From contig JAVVPO010000026.1 of assembly GCA_036655715.1 (NCBI GenBank), positions 1 to 26,924 of the forward strand: a stretch of DNA of 26,924 nucleotides, in the 5' to 3' direction. The stretch comes from JAVVPO01 sp036655715. GTDB taxonomy: Bacteria; Bacillota; Clostridia; Lachnospirales; Cellulosilyticaceae. Positions 14,578-22,314 of the stretch are shown one piece after another. The notes under the pieces were generated by a model, which saw only the letters and a list, made by a program, of their open reading frames with translations, did no database searches and was not told where the DNA came from. Both the position numbers and the translations under genes were made by a program. The first letter of the stretch is position 1. Every line of letters begins with the position of its first letter.

Positions 14578-16299
14578 CTAGTAGTCTCCTTCCTGCTGTA
14601 ATACTTTCTTTAGTTTAATGATAGCAACCTTTGTTTCAGCTGTTGTTTCACCTAACAAGCTAGCTATTTCTTGTGCCACTCTCATTTGTTTATCTATAAT
14701 AGACTGGGTTACTTCTAACATATTCCCCTTCAAAGCTCCTAGCGCTTGTTTGCGCCTTTCTTCTTCTGTAATGTCTGCAAAAATAATAAGCAAGGCATTT
14801 TGTTTTTCAAGGTAAGTAATATCTCTATATGCAATAAAATCATAGGCTTCTAAAGTCACCTTTTCCTTGTGGCTATTTTCTTTTGTAGTTAATACCTCTT
14901 CAAAAGTTGTTTTATCCATCATTATACCTATATCTTTTCCCTTCATACTTTCAGCTGTATAGCCAAATACATCTTCTGCTTTAGGGTTTATATCTACTAT
15001 CCTACATTTACTATCTACCATCAGTATGCAATTAGGTGAATTATGGAATATCTCATTACTAAGTCTTTCCGCAATACTTCTTGTATAAGGCAGACACATA
15101 TCTAGCTGTGACATACCATTTAATACTGCAGCAGCTTTTTCACGACAAGTATTATAGCCACAAGATCCGCAATTTAGTTCATCAGACAATTTGTACTTGC
15201 CTATACTGTGAAGTACTTGCGTGATTTCCTCTTCTGTCGGCCTATAACTATACACTTGTTTACTCATAAACGTTCTATCTAAAGTCATTGGCTTTAATAG
15301 TTCTTCTCCAAGCCTTTTAGGCTCATGTATTTCTTTATTTTGCTTTCTAATAAATTTTTGTATGGCTTCTATTCTTGTAAAAACATTTCCTTCTTGGTTG
15401 ATACCGCCAGGACCTGCAATACAACTTTCATTACAAATATTAATTTCAATACATACATTCTTAAGTTTACCTTGTTTAAGTGCTTCTAAAACCTGTTTAC
15501 TTTCTTCCATACCATGTACTCTAAGTACTTCTAAATCTCTATTCTCTATAGTGTGTCTAATACCATTAAGTACCCCGCCTACTACAGGATATCTGTGCCC
15601 TCTAAGTGTTCCACTTTCATCTACTTGCTCTCCATCTAATTCCTTAAAATTAACCCCTAGTTCTTCCATATAGCTAGTTACTTCATCAAAGGTCAATACA
15701 GCATCGATCTCGTGTTTGTTGCTCTCACTAATAGCTTCTGAAATTTTTGATATGCATGGGCCAATAAATACAGTGTATGCTTCTTTATTTCTTTCCTTAA
15801 TTAATTTCCCATGTGCTATCATCGGTGATACAATCGGTATCATATAAGGTATTAACTCGGAATAATATCTTTCAATAAGCCTTACTGTAGATGGGCAGCA
15901 AGTTGTAATAAACTCTGTCTGCTCAGAATTTGTTATGTATTTTTCGTATTCTCTAGATACAAGTTCTGCCCCTATAGCTGTTTCTTCTACACACTTTAAT
16001 CCTACTTTTCTAAGCGCCGCTATAAATTTATCACTTTCTTCAAAATAAGCTTTGTAAGAAGGTGCTAAAGATACAACAATAGTTTTCCCTGCGTGAATAG
16101 CTTCCTTTACGCTACATAAATTAGATTTGATATCCCTTGCATTTTGAGGGCAAACAATAAGGCAATGTCCACATGCTACGCATTTCTCTGCAATAATATT
16201 AGCTTTATCATTTTTCATCTCTATAGCTTTCACAGCACAGGTTCTGACACATTTATAGCAATTCTTACAGTTAGTACTTAAAAAATTCATTACTTGCAT
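14578..16299 (-). CDS. [FeFe]-hydrogenase-like PAS sensor (HydS type, putative)
   Basis: A 573-residue cytoplasmic protein. Residues 11-50 hold two 4Fe-4S clusters (Cys 11,14,17,21 and 40,43,46,50). Residues about 70-320 resemble the H-cluster domain: TTCCPST (Cys134, Cys135), GPCISKISE (Cys182, Lys185, Glu188), CNESCIAGPGG (Cys289, Cys293). Cys135, 182, 289 and 293 match the four H-cluster ligands, and Cys134 the proton-transfer cysteine. The hydrophobic Met residues before the second and third motifs of catalytic enzymes are Ile or Gly here. Residues 376-402 carry another Fe-S motif (Cys377, 380, 385, 402). Residues 410-510 are a PAS domain, then a helical coiled-coil-like tail, with no kinase or output domain. 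The domain order and the phosphatase neighbour match sensory (group C) [FeFe] hydrogenases. It overlaps the ferredoxin gene by 10 bases. Activity is inferred only. Confidence 0.85.
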   Translation of the reverse strand: MQVMNFLSTNCKNCYKCVRTCAVKAIEMKNDKANIIAEKCVACGHCLIVCPQNARDIKSNLCSVKEAIHAGKTIVVSLAPSYKAYFEESDKFIAALRKVGLKCVEETAIGAELVSREYEKYITNSEQTEFITTCCPSTVRLIERYYSELIPYMIPIVSPMIAHGKLIKERNKEAYTVFIGPCISKISEAISESNKHEIDAVLTFDEVTSYMEELGVNFKELDGEQVDESGTLRGHRYPVVGGVLNGIRHTIENRDLEVLRVHGMEESKQVLEALKQGKLKNVCIEINICNESCIAGPGGINQEGNVFTRIEAIQKFIRKQNKEIHEPKRLGEELLKPMTLDRTFMSKQVYSYRPTEEEITQVLHSIGKYKLSDELNCGSCGYNTCREKAAAVLNGMSQLDMCLPYTRSIAERLSNEIFHNSPNCILMVDSKCRIVDINPKAEDVFGYTAESMKGKDIGIMMDKTTFEEVLTTKENSHKEKVTLEAYDFIAYRDITYLEKQNALLIIFADITEEERRKQALGALKGNMLEVTQSIIDKQMRVAQEIASLLGETTAETKVAIIKLKKVLQQEGDY

Positions 16300-16541
16300 T
16301 CATTCATCCTCCTGTATACTTCATTAGTAAAAAAAGTCTCTACTTCATTTTTGTCGACCCCATAAATTTTCCCATCAAACTCCACAGATACTGCCTGTGT
16401 ACAATTTCCTAGACAAAATGCCGCCTTAAGTTCTAACCTTCCTTGCAAATGATATTTATCAATGAGTCTGCTAATTACTTGTATAACTTCATGTGACCCC
16501 TTAACATAACAAGCACTCCCTACACATACTTTAATTTCCAT
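16290..16541 (-). CDS. 2Fe-2S thioredoxin-like ferredoxin (NuoE-like), first gene of the sensor operon
   Basis: An 83-residue protein of the thioredoxin-like ferredoxin fold. It has the four ligand cysteines in NuoE/HydC spacing: Cys6 and Cys11 (VCVGSACYVKGS), then Cys43 and Cys47 (FCLGNCTQAVSVEFDGKIYG). The protein is only the cluster domain, without the helical N-terminal part of a full NuoE. In group-C hydrogenase operons such a protein probably passes electrons to or from the hydrogenase-like sensor. The start at 16541 follows a GGGGGGAAGG site; a longer version from 16565 lacks one. The downstream hydrogenase start lies inside its last codons. A strong sigma-A promoter lies 33 bases upstream. 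Confidence 0.88.
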   Translation of the reverse strand: MEIKVCVGSACYVKGSHEVIQVISRLIDKYHLQGRLELKAAFCLGNCTQAVSVEFDGKIYGVDKNEVETFFTNEVYRRMNECK

Positions 16542-16574
16542 ACCTTCCCCCCTATACTCTATCATCTTATATTT

Positions 16575-16603
16575 ATTATAATTTTTTGTTAATTTACAGT
16601 CAA
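16575..16603 (-). promoter_or_regulatory. Sigma-A promoter of the hydrogenase-sensor operon
   Basis: On the minus strand TTGACT (16598-16603), a 17-base spacer (16581-16597), TATAAT (16575-16580). Eleven of twelve bases match consensus, so constitutive or easily induced transcription is expected. Confidence 0.75.
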
Positions 16604-16668
16604 TTTATTCTCTCTTTAATTATTACTAAAATTTATGCTTACTTTATTAAAATATGCCTTTTAACCAC

Positions 16669-16714
16669 AAAAAACACTTCCTATAGCATACTATTTGCCC
16701 TAGGAAGTGTTTTT
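16669..16714 (-). terminator. Terminator of the second MATE gene
   Basis: AAAAACACTTCCTA (16670-16683) pairs perfectly over 14 bases with TAGGAAGTGTTTTT (16701-16714); the minus-strand side ends in a T-run. Confidence 0.8.
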
Positions 16715-16742
16715 CATATCTCATTTTTAGCTTTATTTTTAA

Positions 16743-18128
16743 CTACTTTTTTTCTTCCATTACATTATGAATCCATTTTCCTGACTTGAATCGTCTCATA
16801 CATAAGGCCGCTTTAGTGAATTCTTCTACCATCAACATGGCAACTACAAATTCTAATCTTAAATTAAGAACAAAAACGCCTATTAAAGATAGTGGTACAC
16901 CTATACCCCACATGGTTCCACCTTCTAACAAAAGTGAATGCTTAGTATCCCCACCACCCCTAAATATGCCTACAATCATCATGATTGCTATAATTTTAGG
17001 TAATAAAATCACAGAATTAATAAGTAGAATATGAATAGTTGTAGTTGATACTTGCTCTGAAATATTAAACATCTTCACAATAAAAGGTGATAAAGTTGCT
17101 ATGCCTAAACTGATAATCACACCAATTCCAAGTGCAATGACTATGATACGTTTTGCATAGAGCTTTGCTTTATCTATATTTCCCTCTCCAATAGCATTCC
17201 CTACTATCGTTAGTGAGGATGCTGCCATTGCAAATACAACGACTAAGAAGAAATTAGTTACTGTATTAACAATTTGAATACTTGCCACAGCTTCTGAGCC
17301 GATACGACCATATGCCATAGTATAAATAATAGTACCAAATCCCCAACACAACTCATTTCCCATGATAGCCAAAATAGGTGCTGTTGCTTTTTGAATTAAT
17401 TCTTTGGGAATATTTAAAAGCTCCTTAAGTTTTGCTTTTAATGGTGTGTTTTTAGCATAAACCAATACAACAATAGCCGCTGCTTCTACAAATCTTGCTA
17501 AAAGTGTTGCAAGTGCTGCTCCAGCTACACCCATTTTAGGAAACGGACCTACTCCAAAGATAAATAATGTATTACCTACTATATTAATAAGTACTGCAAT
17601 ACCACTTACAACCATAGGTATCTTTGTTTGCCCTATAGATCTTAATGCATAGCTGTAAGCAAAAGTTATTGCTGTAAAAACATAACTTAAAGATACAATG
17701 CTTAAATAAGATGCTCCTAATTCTAGAATCATAGGTTCCTTATTAAAGAATCCTATAATTTCTACTGGAAAGATTTGAACTAAAATAGTAATAATAGCTG
17801 TATAACCTATGCCTACTATTATAGCTAAGCCTAGCATACGCTTAATACTAACTAAATCCTTTTTCCCCCAATACTGTGATATAAACATACCCGTTCCTGC
17901 ACAGATTCCTGTTAAACCTAGCATAATTACCATAAACAATTGATTTGCTAGCCCAACAGCCGCTATCTCATTTTGTCCAACACTTCCTATCATCAACGTA
18001 TCTATCATATTAAGTGAAGAACTAATAAGATTTTGAATCACTATAGGGATAGCTATCGCAAATAGTAACTTGAAAAATGCTTTATCGTTTTTCATCTCTA
18101 CTAACCATCGCTTTTTACTTTCTAACAT
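16743..18128 (-). CDS. MATE-family exporter (second copy, distinct subgroup)
   Basis: A 461-residue polytopic membrane protein with about 12 helices. MATE marks are LLFAIAIPIVIQNLISSSLNMIDTLMIGSVGQNEIAAVGLANQ at residues about 21-63, GTGMFISQYWGKKD, and ALRSIGQTKIPMVVSGIAVLINIVGNTLFIFG in the first half. The second half has GNELCWGFGTIIYTMAYGRIG, MAASSLTIVGNAIGEGN and FRGGGDTKHSLLLEGG. The last motif is typical of the NorM/DinF-like branch common in clostridia; it differs from the 9693 exporter, so this is not a recent duplicate. The start at 18128 follows GGGGGAG; a start 36 bases earlier has no such site. A hairpin (18155-18196) lies in the short leader. The substrate is unknown. Confidence 0.9.
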   Translation of the reverse strand: MLESKKRWLVEMKNDKAFFKLLFAIAIPIVIQNLISSSLNMIDTLMIGSVGQNEIAAVGLANQLFMVIMLGLTGICAGTGMFISQYWGKKDLVSIKRMLGLAIIVGIGYTAIITILVQIFPVEIIGFFNKEPMILELGASYLSIVSLSYVFTAITFAYSYALRSIGQTKIPMVVSGIAVLINIVGNTLFIFGVGPFPKMGVAGAALATLLARFVEAAAIVVLVYAKNTPLKAKLKELLNIPKELIQKATAPILAIMGNELCWGFGTIIYTMAYGRIGSEAVASIQIVNTVTNFFLVVVFAMAASSLTIVGNAIGEGNIDKAKLYAKRIIVIALGIGVIISLGIATLSPFIVKMFNISEQVSTTTIHILLINSVILLPKIIAIMMIVGIFRGGGDTKHSLLLEGGTMWGIGVPLSLIGVFVLNLRLEFVVAMLMVEEFTKAALCMRRFKSGKWIHNVMEEKK

Positions 18129-18154
18129 ACGCTCCCCCTTTATTTTTTTGCATA

Positions 18155-18196
18155 AAGAAACCACTTTAAACCAGTAATAGCCTAAAGTAGTTTCTT
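18155..18196 (-). terminator. Hairpin between the repeat-protein gene and the MATE gene
   Basis: GAAACCACTTTA (18157-18168) pairs with TAAAGTAGTTTC (18183-18194), one mismatch, about 14-base loop. It may terminate the upstream repeat-protein gene. The minus-strand downstream sequence TTTATGCAAAAAAAT is a poor T-run, so a leader role for the MATE gene, 27 bases later, is an alternative. Confidence 0.4.
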
Positions 18197-18287
18197 CGTT
18201 TATACTTTATTAATTTTTTTATAATTTACTTGCATTTTTCTTCTATTTTCTATATTAATAGTTGCGTTCTTTTTTGTCAATAGTCTA

Positions 18288-19063
18288 TTATTTATCTTTC
18301 ATCCAAGACATTACTTTTTGTTTAATCGCTGCTTCTAATAATTTACCTTCTTCTTTGGTAATTTGTTTGTTCTTAACACCTGCTTTGATTGTTAAGCAAT
18401 ATTCTTTGTAAAGTACTTTTCTAAATTTATTAACTGAAATATCTTTCTCATTTAATACATCTATAAGCTTTTTACCTTGTTTAATCATAGTATCAAGTTC
18501 TGATGGTGATACACCTAATTTTTCTAATGATTGTTGAATAATTTTAAAGTTATCAATTGTAAATTTCTCTACTGGTTTTGTCTCTGGTTTGCATGGCTTT
18601 GTTTCTGGCTTACATGGTTTGCATGTATTAGGTTTTATTTCTGGTGCTGGTGTTGGTTTTGTTNNNNNNNNNNNNNNNNNNNNNNNNNNNNNNNNNNNNN
18701 NNNNNNNNNNNNNNNNNNNNNNNNNNNNNNNNNNNNNNNNNNNNNNNNNNNNNNNNNNNNNNNTGGTGTTGGTTTTGTTCCTGGTTTTACTATTGGTGCT
18801 GGTGTTGGCTTTGTCTCTGGTTTTACTATTGGTGCTGGTGTTGGCTTTGTCTCTGGTTTCACCGCTGGCACTGGTGTTGGTTTTGTCTCTGGCTTTGCTG
18901 GAACAGATGATTTTCTTTCATTTTCTGCTTCTGCAACTGTTAAAAACGCTCCATTTGATCTGTTTGTATTCGCTTTAGGAACCGTTGTACAAGCTAATAC
19001 AGGAGATACTCCAATAGCTAAAGCTAGTGCTGTAACGCACAATTTAGTACGTATGTTTTTCAT
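18288..19063 (-). CDS. Secreted Lys/Pro-repeat protein with helical C-terminal domain, interrupted by an assembly gap
   Basis: One gene seen as two pieces. The 5' piece (19063 down to 18764, 100 codons) encodes a signal peptide (residues 1-24, ending PVLAC), a spacer, and a 12-residue KPETKPTPAPIV-type repeat. The 3' piece (18663 down to 18288) continues the repeat (TKPTPAPEIKP), then a Cys-containing stretch (CKPCKPETKPCKPETKP) and a roughly 90-residue Lys-rich helical domain ending WMKDK. The 100 N's between are a placeholder: the pieces are in different frames across it, so the true gap must be 2 mod 3. The mature protein should be exported; whether Cys25 is a lipid anchor is unsure because Leu rather than a small residue sits at -2. 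AGGAGG precedes the start by 7 bases. I recognise no family for the C-terminal domain. Confidence 0.75.
18664..18763. other. Assembly gap (100 N)
   Basis: Exactly 100 N's, the conventional size for a gap of unknown length, inside the tandem repeat of the secreted protein gene. The frames on either side are inconsistent with 100 bases, so the real length differs. Confidence 0.97.
18764..18899 (-). repeat. 36-bp tandem repeats encoding 12-residue KPxTKPTPxPxV units
   Basis: On the plus strand the unit is TGGTTTTACTATTGGTGCTGGTGTTGGCTTTGTCTC, seen in about four consecutive, slightly diverged copies that run into the N-gap and resume at 18638-18663. The repeat is the likely reason the assembly broke here. 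Confidence 0.85.
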
Positions 19064-19154
19064 ATTCTTTCCTCCTAAAATAATCTTATATATATATCAT
19101 GTGAGAAAATAAATTTTATATCCTACCAAATTTCGGTATTTCTTCTGAATGAAT

Positions 19155-19183
19155 ACATAATTTTTCTACTTCTGCACATATTA
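19155..19183 (+). promoter_or_regulatory. Possible forespore (sigma-G) promoter of the zinc-ribbon gene
   Basis: ACATA (19155-19159), a 17-base spacer, and CATATTA (19177-19183). The -10 fits the sigma-G pattern CATNHTA fully and the -35 fits GYATR at 4 of 5. In AT-rich DNA such matches can be chance. Confidence 0.3.
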
Positions 19184-19221
19184 ACAGTAAACTTATTCTA
19201 CTAATCATTAGGAGTGATATG

Positions 19222-19416
19222 ATGTTAAAATCTATGCGTTGCAATCATTGTGGTTATGATATGTGTGGCCCAGAATATTTATCCAACACAATAGACTCTA
19301 GTCTTTATAATCAGGGTAGTTTCTATATTCCAGAAGCACTACTTACTCTTAGTAGTAAATCTGACAAAGATATCTCTTGTCCTTTTTGCAATACAAAGGG
19401 TGAATGGTCTAGATAG
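19222..19416 (+). CDS. Small zinc-ribbon protein
   Basis: A 64-residue cytoplasmic protein with two cysteine pairs, CNHCG near residues 7-11 and CPFCNTKGEW near residues 53-62, forming a zinc-ribbon-like knuckle pair separated by about 42 residues rich in Ser, Leu and Tyr. No catalytic motif is present. The start codon is the second of two adjacent ATGs (19219 and 19222): GGAGT lies 7 bases before the second and only 4 before the first. It is flanked by genes of the opposite strand. The upstream sequence resembles a forespore promoter, so a sporulation role is possible but unproven. Confidence 0.7.
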   Translation: MLKSMRCNHCGYDMCGPEYLSNTIDSSLYNQGSFYIPEALLTLSSKSDKDISCPFCNTKGEWSR

Positions 19417-19421
19417 AAAAT

Positions 19422-19453
19422 AGAGGTGATAAGCTCTATGACTTATCACCTCT
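19422..19453. terminator. Shared terminator of the zinc-ribbon gene and the transglutaminase-like gene
   Basis: An 11-bp perfect stem GAGGTGATAAG (19423-19433) / CTTATCACCTC (19442-19452), loop of 8, with one more A-T pair outside. On the minus strand it is followed by TATTTTCT. Confidence 0.75.
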
Positions 19454-19459
19454 TCCCCT

Positions 19460-20848
19460 TTACTGATACACTTTATAATTAATAATAAGCGTATCATATT
19501 TTTCTACTATATTATATTCTAGGCTTTTTTTCAGTGTATTACAAAGATCACTTATTATCTCTCTTGTATCCCAATTATTTTCCGTCTGATTATACAAGAT
19601 AAGACTTTGTTCCTCTATATTATCTTTTTGCACCTTATTAAGTACCCTCCCCCATTCTTTTGGCTCCCTCACCTTAGCTATCTCTTCTATTTGTATAGGT
19701 AGATAAGGAAAAGAATAAAGTTCATTCTCACATGCTATAAATAAGTCTTGTTCCCACTCATGCGTTTTTAACATGTAGTCATCTGTTTCATTAAAGTAAT
19801 TATAAAATCCACCTAATTGCTTTTCTTCTATATCTCCCCAGGTTGCATCCAAATGATAGTATTCTCCTTGAATATTCACTTGATTCCATACATGAGCTAT
19901 TCCTTCTGCTTCTCCAAATACAAGATGTGTCTGAACACCCACCGCATTCAAAAGATACATCATTGTCTTTGCATAGCCATCACAAACGGCTTTCCCATCT
20001 ATTACTGTTCCAAACAAAGTATGTATCATCGGCCCATCTATTTTATCAATTCTATGATTTTCTCCTTCTAAGGCATACTCTGTTGAAGAAATCAGATACT
20101 CAAATAACACCCACTCTCTTTCATAGTCTTCTTGGCTTATATCTATCTCATGACTTAAAATATCTATTATCTTTTTGTCTACAGCCTTATCATACTCTTT
20201 AAGTTTCTCTATTTGTTCCAATGGATAATTTATCTCTATGTCTATTACAGGGTTATCTCCTGAAACTCCCCTAATAATATAAGACTCAAAGGTCAGTTTA
20301 GGATACATCCCTATTATCTTTTGTATATGTGCAAATAGCACTTGATTAATTTCTTCTACTGTGAACTCTCCGTAATTAAATTGAATACTAAAATTTGTGT
20401 GGAAGCTCTCTAATGCTGCTTTAAGTATCTCATCTAATTCATTTTCATTAGCTATCTGCCATGTATCCTTCCAGCCATTTGACGCTATCTTTAGCTTAGT
20501 CACCAATAACTGATTGGCCTTATTAGTGGTCGTTAAAAAATAAGTTCCTGGCAGAGTAAGCTCCATCCCATTTGTTACGCTTTGGCACTCGCTTCCATCT
20601 CTAGAAAGCATGGCATAATCCTCTTCAAATTCCAGTCTATATCCCAGCTCTACAATACCCTTATCTACAAGTAGCAATTGGCTATCTTCTTCTGTCATTT
20701 TAATTTTATTAACCACCCTTGGTGCTATTTTAAATGATGCTTCTACCTCTTGACTCTTTATAGGTTCAGTAATTGTGCTATTTCCTTTTAACACAGTTAT
20801 TGCAAAAACTAGGACCATACTTATTATGACACTTCCTTTTAACAGCAT
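19460..20848 (-). CDS. Transglutaminase-like (papain-fold) exported protein
   Basis: A 462-residue protein with an N-terminal hydrophobic segment (residues 1-20), a probable signal or membrane anchor. Residues 130-260 are a helical and beta region, then comes a transglutaminase-like core with the catalytic triad in standard order: Cys289 (GKAVCDGYAKTMMYLL), His319 (AHVWNQV) and Asp334 (HLDATWGD). The arrangement GxAVCxGYA...HAWN...DxTW is diagnostic for the family, which in bacteria acts as a protease or crosslinking/peptidase domain on the cell surface. The N-terminal 130 residues have no recognised fold. AGGAGG is 6 bases before the start. It is followed by a terminator and is not cotranscribed with the neighbouring zinc-ribbon gene, which is on the other strand. 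Confidence 0.85.
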   Translation of the reverse strand: MLLKGSVIISMVLVFAITVLKGNSTITEPIKSQEVEASFKIAPRVVNKIKMTEEDSQLLLVDKGIVELGYRLEFEEDYAMLSRDGSECQSVTNGMELTLPGTYFLTTTNKANQLLVTKLKIASNGWKDTWQIANENELDEILKAALESFHTNFSIQFNYGEFTVEEINQVLFAHIQKIIGMYPKLTFESYIIRGVSGDNPVIDIEINYPLEQIEKLKEYDKAVDKKIIDILSHEIDISQEDYEREWVLFEYLISSTEYALEGENHRIDKIDGPMIHTLFGTVIDGKAVCDGYAKTMMYLLNAVGVQTHLVFGEAEGIAHVWNQVNIQGEYYHLDATWGDIEEKQLGGFYNYFNETDDYMLKTHEWEQDLFIACENELYSFPYLPIQIEEIAKVREPKEWGRVLNKVQKDNIEEQSLILYNQTENNWDTREIISDLCNTLKKSLEYNIVEKYDTLIINYKVYQ

Positions 20849-20945
20849 ATTCCCCTCCTAACTCCTTATAAATAGCATACACTAATTTGGAACTTATTTC
20901 CATATACCGCGCACTATTTTATATTAAAGTTAGCTTGAATCTTCC

Positions 20946-20988
20946 AAAAAAAGTGGAGGATATCCTTTAGATATCTTCCACTTTTTTT
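20946..20988 (-). terminator. Terminator of the GerMN lipoprotein gene
   Basis: AAAAAAAGTGGAGGATATC (20946-20964) pairs with the following GATATCTTCCACTTTTTTT-type arm (20970-20987) with one G-T wobble and a loop of 5. On the minus strand it starts at the stop codon itself. Confidence 0.8.
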
Positions 20989-22057
20989 ATCTTACTATTT
21001 CATTTATATCTTCAAACTTAATAGGTATACTTTCCCCTATTTTATAAGCTATATGCCCAGTCTGATAAGGTTCACCCGCTACAGTTAGCACCACTTGCTT
21101 TACATCGTAATACGCGCCTACAGTTGTCACTAGACTTTGAACTGCTAAAGACTCCATACCACTGCCATAATTCATATCATAATATTCTTTACTCATATCA
21201 AGATATAGTTTTTTAGTTTCCTCATCAAGATAAATACTCTCAATTAATGCACTTTTAGGAATAGCTAGTGCATATTCTTCACTTGGAACCTTTTTAAGCA
21301 CATCTGTTAAAAAATGCTTAGGCTCCTCATTCGTACGTACAGGTATCTTTTGATCTGTATACATTAATTTGGATGTATAACCATTGCCTAAGTAAACTCT
21401 TATTTGTTGTTCCACAGGTTTACTTGTTTCAAAACTTGATAATTCCTGAGTACTTTTCCCTTCATTATCTTTATAAACCGTTTTGACTAGACCCGTTTTT
21501 TCTCCATAATAATCTTTTTTTATAAAGCTATCTCCCTCGGTTGTCACTTCGATAGCCTTCATAGTCCCTATAGCTGTTTCCATTTGCATATCTATCTCTG
21601 TTATCGTTCTAGTTATGCCTTCTTCTATAATCCAAGATTGTCCCTCTTCTATAGGCAATTTAAGTACTGCCTGTTTATACTGCCTAAAGTTAGTATAATC
21701 TTGTTTTATTCTTGCATCTTCTATTGTGGCTACTTCATAAATAGCTCCATCTTCTTCTATGTAAACCTTAGCCATTATAGTGAGATTACTCTCTATTCTT
21801 ATCTGAAATACATTTTCTTTTATAAAGTCTATCCAAACGGTAGAATTTTCATCATACTGATTTCCCGTATATTCCCACACGGTGTCTTTTATAATAGGTA
21901 AATAGGTCTCTAACCCTATCACTGGCTTTTCAGGTAAAATAGGTGTTACTTCCTCTACTATTATTGTATCATTCTTATTTACTTTATTACTACACCCTAT
22001 TGCTAATATAGTAATCATTAACATTGAACTTAGGAGTATCAATAATTTAGATTTCAT
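20987..22057 (-). CDS. GerMN-domain lipoprotein with an extra N-terminal domain
   Basis: A 356-residue protein exported as a lipoprotein: the signal sequence ends AIGC, with Cys22 the lipidation site. Residues about 45-205 are a domain of unknown family, starting YLPIIKDTVWEYTG. Residues about 217-350 are a GerMN domain: IRVYLGNGYTSKLMYTDQKIPV, a Pro-rich LLxxVPSEEYALAIPKSALIESIYLDEETKKLYLDMS stretch, and SLAVQSLVTTVGAYYDVKQVVLTVAGE. In GerM such domains act in sporulation and germination envelope remodelling; the B. subtilis protein has two copies, here there is one. AAGGAG lies 7 bases before the start. The transglutaminase-like gene is on the same strand 138 bases downstream, but a terminator separates them. 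Confidence 0.83.
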   Translation of the reverse strand: MKSKLLILLSSMLMITILAIGCSNKVNKNDTIIVEEVTPILPEKPVIGLETYLPIIKDTVWEYTGNQYDENSTVWIDFIKENVFQIRIESNLTIMAKVYIEEDGAIYEVATIEDARIKQDYTNFRQYKQAVLKLPIEEGQSWIIEEGITRTITEIDMQMETAIGTMKAIEVTTEGDSFIKKDYYGEKTGLVKTVYKDNEGKSTQELSSFETSKPVEQQIRVYLGNGYTSKLMYTDQKIPVRTNEEPKHFLTDVLKKVPSEEYALAIPKSALIESIYLDEETKKLYLDMSKEYYDMNYGSGMESLAVQSLVTTVGAYYDVKQVVLTVAGEPYQTGHIAYKIGESIPIKFEDINEIVR

Positions 22058-22314
22058 ATCTAAACTCCTTTCATTTGACTATAACTATAGCTAGTTTAAC
22101 ATATATCACAAACTAAAATCTAGTGTAATTATATATATTATTTGTTATATTTCATTACGAATTTGTTACATTAAATGTTTCTTGCTGTTTTTCCTAGTAT
22201 AAATTGATTTCAAAGCTTTTCATTCTCACTTTATTATTAGTAAAATTCAACAACACTCTACTCTTTATTAACTTTTAAAATAAAGTTTGTTTTGCATATT
22301 AATTTTTTTTAACA
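22058..22314. other. AT-rich spacer between divergent units
   Basis: No ORF with a ribosome binding site. The only structure I see is a weak hairpin CTTTATT...AATAAAG near 22263-22284. The GerMN promoter must lie here but was not identified. Confidence 0.4.

Noticed and set aside
15362..15673. 103-codon plus-strand frame opposite the hydrogenase-like gene
   Set aside because: It is the complement of conserved codons of the sensor protein; Ser/Leu/Pro-rich shadow without a start site.
18288..18488. Separate 66-residue gene starting at 18488
   Set aside because: The frame stays open upstream into the repeat and the N-gap, and no SD precedes the ATG; it is the C-terminus of the interrupted secreted protein.
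18661..18770. CRISPR-like regular repeats near the N-gap
   Set aside because: The repeats are direct, without unique spacers, codon-phased (36 bp = 12 residues) and lie within a secreted-protein gene.
18531..19112. Plus-strand frames through the repeat gene and the N-gap
   Set aside because: Low-complexity (Trp/Cys/Phe/Gly) translations of the opposite strand of a tandem repeat; no SD.
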